The notes: generated by a model not told the origin, from the sequence alone. DNA of 52,550 nucleotides from an uncultured Bacteroidales bacterium (GCA_902785925.1 CADAAI010000019.1:1-52550), one strand, 5' to 3'; shown: positions 24,083 through 33,291, numbered from the stretch's first letter. Translations and numbers: made by a program.

Positions 24083-25690
24083 ATGAAACGACTACTTTTC
24101 TTATTACTGACAGTAATGGCTGTTACATCGGTTGATGCACAGTGGTGGTGGAACCCCAACTATCCACCCGACAATGAGAACGTTCAACTCACACAGACCA
24201 ACCTTCCCATCGTGTGGATGGAAGTGGATGGAGCTACTATCGACCGTGAAGAGCGCATCACCGCTCGCATGAAGATTATCCATAATGGCGACGGAAACCT
24301 AAACTACGCCGACACAGTGGCACATCCTGGACAAACTATTGACTATGAGGGCTATGTGGCGCTGAAATATCGTGGCAACTCATCGTTCACGATGAGCGAC
24401 AAGAAGCCCTACTCGTTCCGCCCACTCAACGCTCCGCTCGAGGAAGGCGGCACCAAACAAAAAGTAAAAATTCTGGGCATGGGCAAGGACAACAACTGGG
24501 CACTGCTCGCTCCTTATAGCGACAAGAGCATGATGCGCGACCTGCTCATTTTTGAACTAGAACGTCCTTGGATGTTCTACACACCACATGGTAAATATTG
24601 CGAACTCTTCCTTGATGGCATTTACTACGGTATTTACATCATGAGCGAGCTTCCCACCAAAGGCAAGCAGCGCTTGAATCTAGACGACCCAGGCGAAGAG
24701 GGTGACGAACTCACTGGCGGCTACCTGCTTGAAGTGGACCGCACCGATGAGCCCACCTACACCTCGAAGTATCACCCTGTTAATTCTTTGGGCTCCTGGA
24801 TTTACAACCGTGATATCAACTATCAGTTCAAGGAGCCAGAATATGAGGACTTGACCGAAACCCAGTACAACTATATCACCCATCAAATTGACTTGATGGA
24901 GGACGCACTAGCTTCGTCAAACTATACCGATCCCGAGAATGGTTATCGCAAGTATATGGACGTGATGTCGTTTGTTGATTTCCAAATTGCTCAAGAGATT
25001 TCACACAACGTTGACGGTTATCGCCTGAGCTCAAAAATTTTCAAGTGGCGCGACAGCATTGACTCACGCTTCAAAATGGTGCTTTGGGATTTCAACATTG
25101 CCTTTGGCAACAGCGACTACTACAATGGTTGGTACACCAACACATGGGTATATCAGAACAACGATAACCTGAACTCACATGGCGACACCCAACTTGTACC
25201 ATTCTGGTGGTACAAGCTCAACAAAGACCCATATTACCAAAACCTGCTCAAGAATCGCTGGGCACAGTGCCGCCGAGCCAACATGCGCGAAGACCGCATC
25301 TATGCCACTATCGACTCAATGGCTAACCAGCTCACCGCGCAAGGAGCGATGACCCGCAACAGCCAAGCATGGCCAAGGTGGGGACAATATGTATGGCCCA
25401 ATCAGTACATAGCTCAGAACTTCAACGATGAGGTCAATCACCTTAAGGAGTGGATCCACGATCGCTTGACTTGGATGGACCAAAAGCTAGGCTTTGATCC
25501 TAATGCTGTTGTTTACGGCGATGTAAACTGTGACGGTCAGGTTACAAGTGTCGATATCACAGCACTTTATAATTACCTGCTCAACGGTGACACGACCTAC
25601 ATCGACACCAGCGACGTAAATGGAGATGGACAAATTACCAGCGCCGACATCACTGCAGTATACAACATCCTGCTAGGAAATGGGCAATAG
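24083..25690 (+). CDS. Secreted CotH-kinase-family protein with C-terminal dockerin
   Basis: A 535-residue protein from the ATG at 24083 (MKRLLFLLLTVMAVTSVDAQ, signal peptide). The CotH fold is seen in LKYRGNSSF, YSDKSMMRDLLIFEL, FLDGIYYGIYIMSE and KMVLWDFNIAFGN, the last carrying the acidic metal site of CotH secretory-pathway protein kinases. The last about 55 residues form two dockerin repeats (DVNCDGQVTSVDITALYNY, DVNGDGQITSADITAVYNI). Expected location is periplasm or cell surface. Whether it phosphorylates a protein or only binds is unknown. No other domain follows the dockerin, so no T9SS sorting domain is present. Confidence 0.85.
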   Translation: MKRLLFLLLTVMAVTSVDAQWWWNPNYPPDNENVQLTQTNLPIVWMEVDGATIDREERITARMKIIHNGDGNLNYADTVAHPGQTIDYEGYVALKYRGNSSFTMSDKKPYSFRPLNAPLEEGGTKQKVKILGMGKDNNWALLAPYSDKSMMRDLLIFELERPWMFYTPHGKYCELFLDGIYYGIYIMSELPTKGKQRLNLDDPGEEGDELTGGYLLEVDRTDEPTYTSKYHPVNSLGSWIYNRDINYQFKEPEYEDLTETQYNYITHQIDLMEDALASSNYTDPENGYRKYMDVMSFVDFQIAQEISHNVDGYRLSSKIFKWRDSIDSRFKMVLWDFNIAFGNSDYYNGWYTNTWVYQNNDNLNSHGDTQLVPFWWYKLNKDPYYQNLLKNRWAQCRRANMREDRIYATIDSMANQLTAQGAMTRNSQAWPRWGQYVWPNQYIAQNFNDEVNHLKEWIHDRLTWMDQKLGFDPNAVVYGDVNCDGQVTSVDITALYNYLLNGDTTYIDTSDVNGDGQITSADITAVYNILLGNGQ

Positions 25691-25721
25691 ATAAAGCACA
25701 ATTCATAATATTGTTCCTAAC

Positions 25722-25758
25722 ACACAAAAAAGCGTCCGTTTTGGACGCTTTTTTGTGT
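25722..25758. terminator. Bidirectional terminator
   Basis: ACACAAAAAAGCGTCC and its exact complement GGACGCTTTTTTGTGT (16 bp each) surround a 5-base loop. With an A-run on one side and a T-run on the other, it can end both the rightward CotH transcript and the leftward gene at 25790. Confidence 0.9.
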
Positions 25759-25789
25759 TTATCTAAACTCTAAACAATTGCCTTTTATA

Positions 25790-26491
25790 TCAGTTTTCTA
25801 GATAGAAACCGTTACCGTCCCACACAAGTTTGCCTTCACGCTGGAAGGCCTCAGGGATGGCAGTTGGGTCGGCCATGCGGTAGGTTATGTCCTTGCCCTC
25901 CCGTGGCAATCTAAAACTAGGTTGAAACTTGTTAGCATCCTCATTGCGTGAGTTAAGCACCAGGTCGATGGTAGCCTTGTCGGCTTTGTCTTGGTCAACT
26001 AGGTCGATAGCTTTGGGCTCGCGGTCAAATGGAGCTTCAATGAGTTTCATCTTCTTGGTCTTTGCGTTATATCGGTAGAAGGTGAGTATGCTATCGTCAA
26101 AACCCATCGAGGAGTCGATGTGGTTGATAGCCACTAGTTTCTCATTCTTATTGTCGCAGTTCCAGTAGCACATCTCGAGTGTCTCTTGGTTCTCAATGGT
26201 TGCATCTTTGCCAAATTTGAACACGGTAAATCTCACATAACCGTTTTTGGAGTCTACAACACAATTGTTACAACCACCCATTACCCTTGCTTGGTAAGTT
26301 CCTTTACTAAATGCTGCAAGCGCATTGCGTTCAAAACTGTCAGCTTCAAACTGCGAGCAATAGGCTCGAGCAAAGTCCTTGATTGTTGGCTGCTTGCCTG
26401 TAAAAGACACTTTGCACACCTCGGGTTGTGCAAAACAAATAGCCGGCAAAATAATTGCCAGCAATAAAAGCATTCTTTTTAAATTTGCCAT
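25790..26491 (-). CDS. Exported hypothetical protein
   Basis: A 233-residue protein with a signal peptide ending CFAQ (about residue 22). The mature part has a MGGCNNCVVD cysteine pair and MCYWNCDN, suggesting disulfides, and reads as beta-rich (YVRFTVFKFGK, ILTFYRYNAKTKKMKLI). I do not recognise the family. It is a lone leftward gene between two rightward transcription units, ending at the bidirectional terminator. Confidence 0.7.
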   Translation of the reverse strand: MANLKRMLLLLAIILPAICFAQPEVCKVSFTGKQPTIKDFARAYCSQFEADSFERNALAAFSKGTYQARVMGGCNNCVVDSKNGYVRFTVFKFGKDATIENQETLEMCYWNCDNKNEKLVAINHIDSSMGFDDSILTFYRYNAKTKKMKLIEAPFDREPKAIDLVDQDKADKATIDLVLNSRNEDANKFQPSFRLPREGKDITYRMADPTAIPEAFQREGKLVWDGNGFYLEN

Positions 26492-26636
26492 ATTGATAAA
26501 AGTATTTAGATTCTTTCGAGTTTTGACACTAAAACCCTTATTCGGTTTAATTAATAACGATAAATTAATACTCTAAATTGTTCGCGCGCAATAAAGCAAG
26601 GTTCTATTTCGTTTTAATTATAGTTTTATTATAACT

Positions 26637-29000
26637 ATGAAGAAGATATTTTACATAATATTATCGGCTATTATGCTGGCGACTACAGTACAGTTTACCT
26701 CGTGCAAGACTGCCAAGATGAAAGATGCCGACGAGAAATATGAGCGTGGTGAGTATTACGCCGCCGCCGAGACCTACCGCAAAATCTACAATAAACTGCG
26801 CCGCAAGGAAGACCGATACCAGCGTGGCGAGGTGGCTTTCATGCTTGGCGAGTGCTATCGTCACTTGAACCAGAGTGCACGAGCTGCTGCTGCCTACCAG
26901 AATGCGACACGCTATGAGTGGGAAGACAGCCTCATCCCATTCTACCTTGCACAGGCTCAGCAAATGGAAGGCCAGTACTCTCTAGCCGAGAAGAACTACC
27001 GCCACTATCTTGACACTGCACCTAGCAACTGGCAAGCCAAGGAAGGAATGCGTGGCTGTCAGCAGGCACCCAAGTGGCGCGAGCAGAACACTCGCTACAC
27101 CGTGAAGAATGCACGCATTTTCAACTCAAGGCGCGCCGACTTTTGCCCCATGTTCCTCGATAGCAAGAACGATGTGTTATATTTCACTTCGTCGCGCGAC
27201 AAAGCAACTGGCACTGTCAAGAGCGAGATAACCGGCGCCAAGAATTGCGACGTATTCTTCTCCAAGAAAGACGACAAGGGCAAGTGGAGCAACCCTGAGC
27301 TCGTGGAGGGCGACCTGAACACCGAGTTTGACGAGGGTATTACAGCATTCACTCCCGATGGTCAGACAATGTACTTCGCCAAAGCTTTGAGAAAGACCGA
27401 CTCGGGAACGAGTGTCGAAATTTATAAGGCTAGCCGTAGCGAGGCCAAGTGGAGTGGTGCCTCAAAGTTTGAAATCACTGCCGACACACTATCGGCCTAC
27501 GATGACCCTGCTGTGAGTAAAGACGGCAAGTGGCTATACTTCTCAAGCGACATGCCAGGTGGCCAAGGTGGCAAGGACCTGTGGAGAGTGATGATTAGTG
27601 ACGGACACGGCACTCTCGAGAACCTGGGCGAACAAATCAACACCCCTGGCGACGAGCGATTCCCCTATGTGCGCGACGACAGCACTCTTTATTTCTCAAG
27701 TAACGGCCATGCCGGCTTTGGAGGCCTCGACCTGTTCCGCGCACGTCTGCAGCCTTCGGGACGCTGGTTTGTAGAAAATATGGGGTCGCCCATGAACTCC
27801 AGCGGCGACGACTTTGGAATCACCTTTGAGAGCGAGGGCGAGAAAGGATTCTTCTCGAGCAACCGCAAGGATGCGCGTGGCTATGACCACATTTTCAGCT
27901 TTGAGAAGCCCGACCTCAAGGTATGGATTTCAGGATATGTACTCGATAAGGACGAGGAACCAGTGCCAAACGCACTGATTCGCATCGTGGGCAACGACGG
28001 TAGTAACCAGAAGGCAGTTGCCAAGCCCGATGGTTCGTTCCGCTTTGACCTGCAACGAGGTGTTAGCTATGTGATGCTTGCGGGTGCCAACGGCTACCTC
28101 AACGGTAAGCAGCAGTTCACAAGCGATATGGAGGAAGAGGATGCCGAATATGGTGTCGACTTCATTCTTGCCGCGATGACCAAGCCTCAGGTTATCGAGA
28201 ACATCTTCTACGACTACAACAAGGCTACTCTACGACCTGAGTCGAAAGCGGCACTCGACTCGATGGTTCAAGTGCTCAATGACAATCCCTACATCACCAT
28301 CGAGATGGGCTCGCACACCGACCGAGTGGGTAGCGACGACTATAACAACAAACTAAGTGAGCGTAGAGCCAAGAGCGTTGTCGACTACCTCATCGAGAAC
28401 GGTGTAGACAGCGCACGTCTGCAATACCGCGGATATGGAAAAACAGTGCCTAAAGTGGTGACCAAGCGCATTGCGCGCCTCTATCCACAATTCAACGAGG
28501 GCGACACGCTCAACGAGCCGTTTGTCATGGCTCTCTCTAAGGAAGATCTTGCTGCCGCCGACCAGATTAACCGACGTACCGAGTTCCAAGTGCTCACCAC
28601 CAATTACTTCCGCACATTCGACAGCGCGTTGTTGCAGCCTGGTATGGAAGAATCTGATTCGACAAAATCGGATGGGTCTGACATAACGCTCAAAGACAAA
28701 GACCTAGAAGGCAAAACTCCTGAAGAGATTTCTAAGATGAAGGCCGAAGCTGCCGAAATGGCTAAAATGGAAGCTCAAAAAGAGAGAGAAAAAGCCGCTG
28801 CCGAGGGTAGGGAACTTGATCCCGAGGGCAAGTATGGCGAGAATGGAAAAGCCAAAGACCAACCAAAATTTGAGGGTGGTGGACTTGGCGGAAGTACTAG
28901 ACCCGGAAGCGGCTCAAATGGCAGACCAGGCTCTGGAACAGGAACAGGAAATGGTTCTACTAGGAAGTCTAATGATCCAAATGCCACAAGGAGGCATTAA
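26637..29000 (+). CDS. porE: PorE-like T9SS protein: TPR, beta-propeller, CRD and OmpA domains
   Basis: A 787-residue lipoprotein (lipobox FTSC, Cys23). Domains in order: TPR repeats (about 32-145: GEYYAAAETYRKIYN, MLGECYRHLNQSARAAAAYQ), WD40-like PD40 propeller (about 160-430: RADFCPMFLDSKNDVLYFTS, DPAVSKDGKWLYFSSDMPGG, ERFPYVRDDSTLYFSSNGH), a carboxypeptidase-regulatory-like domain (about 435-515: WISGYVLDKDEEPVPNALI) and an OmpA-type peptidoglycan-binding domain (about 520-650: NIFYDYNKATLRPES, SHTDRVGSDDYNNKLSERRA). This is the architecture of Porphyromonas PorE, which anchors the type IX machine to peptidoglycan. A charged then Gly/Ser-rich tail of about 110 residues is extra. It heads a rightward run of six genes and lies 7 kb from the other por genes. 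Confidence 0.85.
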   Translation: MKKIFYIILSAIMLATTVQFTSCKTAKMKDADEKYERGEYYAAAETYRKIYNKLRRKEDRYQRGEVAFMLGECYRHLNQSARAAAAYQNATRYEWEDSLIPFYLAQAQQMEGQYSLAEKNYRHYLDTAPSNWQAKEGMRGCQQAPKWREQNTRYTVKNARIFNSRRADFCPMFLDSKNDVLYFTSSRDKATGTVKSEITGAKNCDVFFSKKDDKGKWSNPELVEGDLNTEFDEGITAFTPDGQTMYFAKALRKTDSGTSVEIYKASRSEAKWSGASKFEITADTLSAYDDPAVSKDGKWLYFSSDMPGGQGGKDLWRVMISDGHGTLENLGEQINTPGDERFPYVRDDSTLYFSSNGHAGFGGLDLFRARLQPSGRWFVENMGSPMNSSGDDFGITFESEGEKGFFSSNRKDARGYDHIFSFEKPDLKVWISGYVLDKDEEPVPNALIRIVGNDGSNQKAVAKPDGSFRFDLQRGVSYVMLAGANGYLNGKQQFTSDMEEEDAEYGVDFILAAMTKPQVIENIFYDYNKATLRPESKAALDSMVQVLNDNPYITIEMGSHTDRVGSDDYNNKLSERRAKSVVDYLIENGVDSARLQYRGYGKTVPKVVTKRIARLYPQFNEGDTLNEPFVMALSKEDLAAADQINRRTEFQVLTTNYFRTFDSALLQPGMEESDSTKSDGSDITLKDKDLEGKTPEEISKMKAEAAEMAKMEAQKEREKAAAEGRELDPEGKYGENGKAKDQPKFEGGGLGGSTRPGSGSNGRPGSGTGTGNGSTRKSNDPNATRRH

Positions 29001-29029
29001 CAATAATTGAAATTTATAACACAGAAAAA

Positions 29030-29638
29030 ATGTTCTCAGGAATAGTAGAAGAAGCCGCCAGAGTGGTGGCACTCAATAAAGAAGAAGGCAACCTCCACAT
29101 CACGTTGAAGTGTAGCTTTGTGGATGAGTTAAAAATAGACCAGAGCGTGTCGCACAATGGTGTGTGCCTCACGGTGGTGAAATTGCCAGGCGACGGCACC
29201 TACACCGTCACTGCCATCCAGGAAACGCTCGACCGCAGCAACCTGGGTCTGCTCAAAGTGGGCGATGAGGTGAACGTGGAGCGCAGTATGCTCATGAACG
29301 GACTACTCGACGGGCACATCGTGCAGGGACATGTCGACCAAACCGCAACTTGCACTAGCGTGCGCGAGGCCGATGGTAGCTGGTACTACACGTTCCACTA
29401 CGACGTTGACCCTGCCATGGCACGCAAGGGATATGTAACAGTTGAGAAAGGAAGCATAACGGTGAACGGCACCAGCCTCACAGTGTGCAACAGCGAGCGA
29501 AACAGCTTTGAGGTTGCCATCATCCCTTACACCCACGAGCTAACCAACTTCCATAACATTGCGGAAGGCACTGTCGTGAACCTCGAGTTTGACATCATAG
29601 GCAAATACCTTGCACGCATCATGGATTTTAACAATTAG
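29030..29638 (+). CDS. ribE: Riboflavin synthase, alpha subunit
   Basis: A 202-residue enzyme that joins two lumazine molecules to give riboflavin. It begins with the invariant MFSGIVEE and shows the two tandem lumazine-binding barrels: SHNGVCLTVV in the first half and TVNGTSLTVC in the second, with GHIVQGHVDQ between them. Length is typical. It follows porE by 29 bases and precedes the YfcE-type gene by 34, so it is probably co-transcribed. Confidence 0.95.
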   Translation: MFSGIVEEAARVVALNKEEGNLHITLKCSFVDELKIDQSVSHNGVCLTVVKLPGDGTYTVTAIQETLDRSNLGLLKVGDEVNVERSMLMNGLLDGHIVQGHVDQTATCTSVREADGSWYYTFHYDVDPAMARKGYVTVEKGSITVNGTSLTVCNSERNSFEVAIIPYTHELTNFHNIAEGTVVNLEFDIIGKYLARIMDFNN

Positions 29639-29672
29639 ACAATTATTTCTGTTATCATAAGTCTTTCATCTT

Positions 29673-30200
29673 ATGAAAACCATTGGAATCATAAGTGACA
29701 CACATTGCTATTGGGATGACCGTTTTGCCGAGCATTTCATCGACTGCGACGAGATTTGGCATGCTGGCGACATTGGCAACGAGGCACTCATCAATATGAT
29801 AGAGGCTATTGGGCCTCAGGTGAGGGCTGTGTGGGGAAATGCCGATGGTCAAGAACTGCGACGTCGCTTCAACGAGACTGAAGTATTCACGACCGAGGGC
29901 GTGAAGGTCATGCTCACCCACATTGGCGGATACCCAGGCCGCTATGCGCCAGGTATCAAGTCACGTCTTGAACTTGTTCAACCCAAAATCTTCGTGTGCG
30001 GTCACAGTCACATCCTCAAGGTGATTCCTGACCGAAGCCTCGGTGTACTCACAATAAACCCTGGCGCTGCAGGACGACAAGGATGGCAAAAGGTGCGAAC
30101 ACTCATCCGACTGACACTCGATAATGGAAATATCACAGGCTGCCAAGTAATCGAGCTAGCCGATGACCGAAACAACCCTCAAGGAAGAATTGTTGAATAA
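29673..30200 (+). CDS. YfcE/MJ0936-type phosphodiesterase
   Basis: A 175-residue single-domain metallophosphoesterase. Motifs in order: GIISDTHCYW, WHAGDIGN, VWGNADG, MLTHIGGYPG, VCGHSHI. No signal peptide or membrane helix, so it is cytoplasmic. Family members hydrolyse phosphodiesters in a Mn-dependent reaction; the natural substrate is unknown. It sits between ribE and the SPOR-like lipoprotein gene. Confidence 0.87.
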   Translation: MKTIGIISDTHCYWDDRFAEHFIDCDEIWHAGDIGNEALINMIEAIGPQVRAVWGNADGQELRRRFNETEVFTTEGVKVMLTHIGGYPGRYAPGIKSRLELVQPKIFVCGHSHILKVIPDRSLGVLTINPGAAGRQGWQKVRTLIRLTLDNGNITGCQVIELADDRNNPQGRIVE

Positions 30201-30224
30201 ACCTACTTCAAAAATCAAACTATT

Positions 30225-30716
30225 ATGACAAAGTATATTAATATTCTCTTGGTACTAGCTGTGGCTGCTACATTGTGGGCATGTCACTCTACCGAGGCCA
30301 ACTATAAAGAAAGTTACGACAAAGCTGTTGCTGCAAGCCGCTCTGGCGAAAAGGGCGTACTTTATCAGCAAGATCTAGAGAGGCGCATGAAGGCTAACCG
30401 TGTGGTTGATGGCGACAGCATTCGCATGTTGAATCATCATTTCAACGTCATTGACGACAAGAGCGACATCAGCAAGAAATACAACGTGGTAGTTGCTGAA
30501 TTCAAACAGAAGTTCAATGCTCAAAGCTACCGCGACCGTCTGCGCAAGGAAGAAGGAAAAAACGCATTTGTGGTCTACATCTCATCCAAAAAAATCTATT
30601 GCGTGATAGCCTATACCCATGATGACTTGAGCGCAGCAGCCGAATTTGCCAAGAACCCCGAGAACTACATGAAACTTAATGTCTTAGTGCCCAGAGCTTG
30701 GGTCCTCACACGATAG
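30225..30716 (+). CDS. SPOR-domain-like lipoprotein
   Basis: A 163-residue lipoprotein (lipobox LWAC, Cys20). A helical, charged linker (residues 25-85) precedes a C-terminal segment of about 78 residues starting KKYNVVVAEFKQKFNAQSY and ending MKLNVLVPRAWVLTR, which matches the SPOR fold: an opening Y-x-VVV strand, a residue-picking helix, and a closing PRAWVL strand. SPOR domains bind denuded peptidoglycan at division sites. An envelope role fits the lipid anchor. It precedes menA by 11 bases. Confidence 0.75.
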   Translation: MTKYINILLVLAVAATLWACHSTEANYKESYDKAVAASRSGEKGVLYQQDLERRMKANRVVDGDSIRMLNHHFNVIDDKSDISKKYNVVVAEFKQKFNAQSYRDRLRKEEGKNAFVVYISSKKIYCVIAYTHDDLSAAAEFAKNPENYMKLNVLVPRAWVLTR

Positions 30717-30727
30717 TTAAGCATAGC

Positions 30728-31621
30728 ATGAGCAAGAAAGTGAAAATATGGGTTGAAGCGATGCGATTGCGCACTCTGCCAGTATCGCTCAGCGGTGTGC
30801 TTATGGCAATTGGCATAGCAGTGTGGCAAAACCATTTCAAGTGGATTCCAGCAATACTGTGTATCATTTTTGCACTCTTAGCGCAAGTGGTGTCAAATTT
30901 CGCTAACGAGTACTACGACTATCGCCGTGGGGCCGACAAAAAAGGACGTGTGGGGCCACGACGAGGTGTCACCGAAGGCGATATAGCGCCAAAGACTCTG
31001 CGCAACGCCACTTATATAACTCTTGCTATCGCATGCTTAGTGGGATGCGGACTCATTCCTTACGGTGGATGGCAAATGATTCCAGTGGGATTAGCGATAG
31101 CCATCTTTGCTCTCGCCTATAGTGCAGGTCCCTACCCTCTCTCTTATCATGGATTGGGCGAACTCACTGTGTTTATCTTTTATGGCATAGTTCCTGTTAT
31201 TTTCAGCTACTACGTGATTGCTGGGCGAATGGATGCACTGGCTATGTTAGGGGGTATCACAATTGGCTTTATGGGCGTCAATGTTTTACTGGTGAACAAC
31301 TACCGCGACATGGAAGATGACATCGATGCTGGCAAGCGCACTGCAGTGGTAATCTTTGGGCGTCGACTTTCAGCCGCAGCTTATCTCTTCAATGGCTTTA
31401 TGGCAATTGCTATGCTCTCACCTCTATGGCTAATGATTTACCTAAATGGTTCTCTCTCGTGGTGGGCCTATTTAGTGCCACTACTCTACCTAGTGTTACA
31501 CACCTTCACATGGTTTAAGCTAAACCACCACAGTGGCGCTGCCCTAAACCCTTTGCTTGGTGAGACCGCTCGCAACATGTTAATCTTTACCATTCTTATG
31601 CTTATCGTCTTCATCTTCTAA
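30728..31621 (+). CDS. menA: 1,4-dihydroxy-2-naphthoate polyprenyltransferase
   Basis: A 297-residue UbiA-family membrane enzyme from the ATG at 30728; a GTG at 30698 would overlap the SPOR gene. Nine or so hydrophobic helices. The two Asp-rich motifs are present: SNFANEYYDYRRGADKKG in the first half and NNYRDMEDDIDAGKRT in the second. It attaches the isoprenoid tail to DHNA in menaquinone synthesis. It lies 11 bases after the SPOR-like gene and 17 bases before the acidic lipoprotein gene. Confidence 0.92.
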   Translation: MSKKVKIWVEAMRLRTLPVSLSGVLMAIGIAVWQNHFKWIPAILCIIFALLAQVVSNFANEYYDYRRGADKKGRVGPRRGVTEGDIAPKTLRNATYITLAIACLVGCGLIPYGGWQMIPVGLAIAIFALAYSAGPYPLSYHGLGELTVFIFYGIVPVIFSYYVIAGRMDALAMLGGITIGFMGVNVLLVNNYRDMEDDIDAGKRTAVVIFGRRLSAAAYLFNGFMAIAMLSPLWLMIYLNGSLSWWAYLVPLLYLVLHTFTWFKLNHHSGAALNPLLGETARNMLIFTILMLIVFIF

Positions 31622-31638
31622 ACTTAGTCTTAGAATCT

Positions 31639-32013
31639 ATGAAAAACACTTCACTCAGCCTACTTCTCTTGCTCACCATCACGGCATGCAAGAGCAATAA
31701 TGGACAACTGTGGGAGCACAAAGCCATTGAATCCGACATGGTAGTTGACACTACAACTACAGACACTACGACACAATATATCGATACCGTGCCACAATGC
31801 GATAACAGTTCTCATGCTAGTTCGTCTTATAGTTCATCTTATAGTTCTAGTTCAAGTAGCCACAAGACCACGATCTATGACTATGCCGAGAAGAAAACCA
31901 CCGATGAATTAGAAGATGAATATTACAACGTATTTGGAGAAGATGCTTTCGACCACATCGATGATGAAGAATATGATGCTGCCGAACTCTACGAACTAGA
32001 ATACGACGACTAA
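31639..32013 (+). CDS. Small acidic lipoprotein with Ser-rich linker
   Basis: A 124-residue protein with lipobox ITAC (Cys17). The mature part is low complexity: a Thr run (DTTTTDTTTQ), a Ser/Tyr run (ASSSYSSSYSSSSSSH) and an acidic tail rich in D, E and Y ending YELEYDD. No family is recognised. It closes the porE-led run and is followed by the terminator shared with the T9SS operon. The Ser-run DNA is internally repetitive (TATAGTTC words). Confidence 0.65.
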   Translation: MKNTSLSLLLLLTITACKSNNGQLWEHKAIESDMVVDTTTTDTTTQYIDTVPQCDNSSHASSSYSSSYSSSSSSHKTTIYDYAEKKTTDELEDEYYNVFGEDAFDHIDDEEYDAAELYELEYDD

Positions 32014-32064
32014 ATTAACACATTTCAATCCTTTGTTCTAAACAGAACTACAATCCCTTAATAA

Positions 32065-32103
32065 TTAAAGCATGCGACAGATGACTCTCATCGCATGCTT
32101 TAA
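32065..32103. terminator. Bidirectional terminator between porE run and T9SS operon
   Basis: TTAAAGCATGCGA (32065-32077) and TCGCATGCTTTAA (32091-32103) are exact complements around a 13-base loop. It lies between two converging units and can serve both, although the U-runs are short. Confidence 0.8.
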
Positions 32104-32127
32104 TATCCATTACAGTCTTTGTTGCAC

Positions 32128-33252
32128 TTACCGCTTGCGGTTCCTTACCGAACGGCCAACGCTCTGACTGCTCTTTATCTCTTTAGGCTTCGAGGATTTC
32201 TTCTTAGTCGTCTTCTTCTTGGTCTCTTCTTTGTTGCTGCCACGCTTGGTTGAAGATTTCTTTACGCTCTTCTCTTCTTTGGCCTCGGTAGCTACACCGT
32301 CCTCGTCAAGGGTCTCACCCCTCTGTTCAGCTTCAAGACGGCGCTTTGCCTCAGCTTGAGCCTGAAGTTCTTGACGAGTTGGTGCCCACAGATTTTTGTC
32401 AAAATGATGCAGACGCTCCTCGATTGAGTCGCGAGCATGTGCCAGCGACACCGAGTCGGGATAGAGTTGCATGAGCGACTTGTTCTGCAAGTTCTTTACT
32501 TTGTAAATGTCACCAGTGTACATCTTCAGCTTGAAGAAGTCGTCAAGGTTGTAGCGCATCAAGTTGTTGTCATCATCGGTAAAGACATACTGCTGCGCAA
32601 TATATGGTCTAATCTCATTGAGTTTTACCCAGAACATTGGGAACTTAAGAACGCCGCCATACTCGTCCATGCGGTGCAAAACAGGGCACAGAGCATCAAC
32701 GCGTGAGCGCATCTTGTTGGAACGGGTGTCGAACGACCACTTCTCGATGATGTAATAGCTCAGAATCTCGTTGCCAGGGATGTCGCTGTCGTCGATGACG
32801 TAGAGCGGATTCTTCTCGCTGCTTCCCTTAGCCTCGCTGTAGAGCACATGGAAGCGGTCGAGCATCTCATTCACTTTAATTTTATACTCATCGGTAAACA
32901 TCTCGCGACCGTCAAGATACTCGTAGGCCGAAATCTTATTGTTGGCGAGCAGACGCATTATGATGAAGAACATGCTCTGACCGTCCTCGTTGGGTTCATC
33001 GGGATAATACAGAGCGGGATTCTTGCCCTTGGTCAGGTCTAGAACACGATACACGGTCTTTGACCATTGAAGGTCGGCCTCGCTAGGCTCATTTTGCTCA
33101 AAGAATGCCTGCTGACGTCCCGACACCTTAATTGAGCTGTCGCCCTTCTTGTCTTTACGGTCATTTCCGTCTTTCTTGACCACTTGAGCACTTGCACCAG
33201 CCGATGCCAGAGCAACTATCAACGTCAATACTATAAATTTCAAATATTTCAT
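32128..33252 (-). CDS. porN: T9SS component PorN/GldN
   Basis: A 374-residue exported protein (signal peptide about residues 1-22, ending ASA). The GldN domain is visible in WSKTVYRVLDLTKGKNPALY, SYYIIEKWSFDTRSNKMRSR and YIAQQYVFTDDDN. PorN forms the periplasmic ring with PorK beneath the outer membrane. The C-terminal about 75 residues are an unusual Lys/Ser/Thr/Glu-rich tail (for example KKKTTKKKSSKPK), longer and more basic than I expect for the family. It is the last gene of the operon, 39 bases after porM. Confidence 0.93.
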   Translation of the reverse strand: MKYLKFIVLTLIVALASAGASAQVVKKDGNDRKDKKGDSSIKVSGRQQAFFEQNEPSEADLQWSKTVYRVLDLTKGKNPALYYPDEPNEDGQSMFFIIMRLLANNKISAYEYLDGREMFTDEYKIKVNEMLDRFHVLYSEAKGSSEKNPLYVIDDSDIPGNEILSYYIIEKWSFDTRSNKMRSRVDALCPVLHRMDEYGGVLKFPMFWVKLNEIRPYIAQQYVFTDDDNNLMRYNLDDFFKLKMYTGDIYKVKNLQNKSLMQLYPDSVSLAHARDSIEERLHHFDKNLWAPTRQELQAQAEAKRRLEAEQRGETLDEDGVATEAKEEKSVKKSSTKRGSNKEETKKKTTKKKSSKPKEIKSSQSVGRSVRNRKR

Positions 33253-33291
33253 TATAATGAGTTTATGTGATGTGACAAAAACTGATATTTC

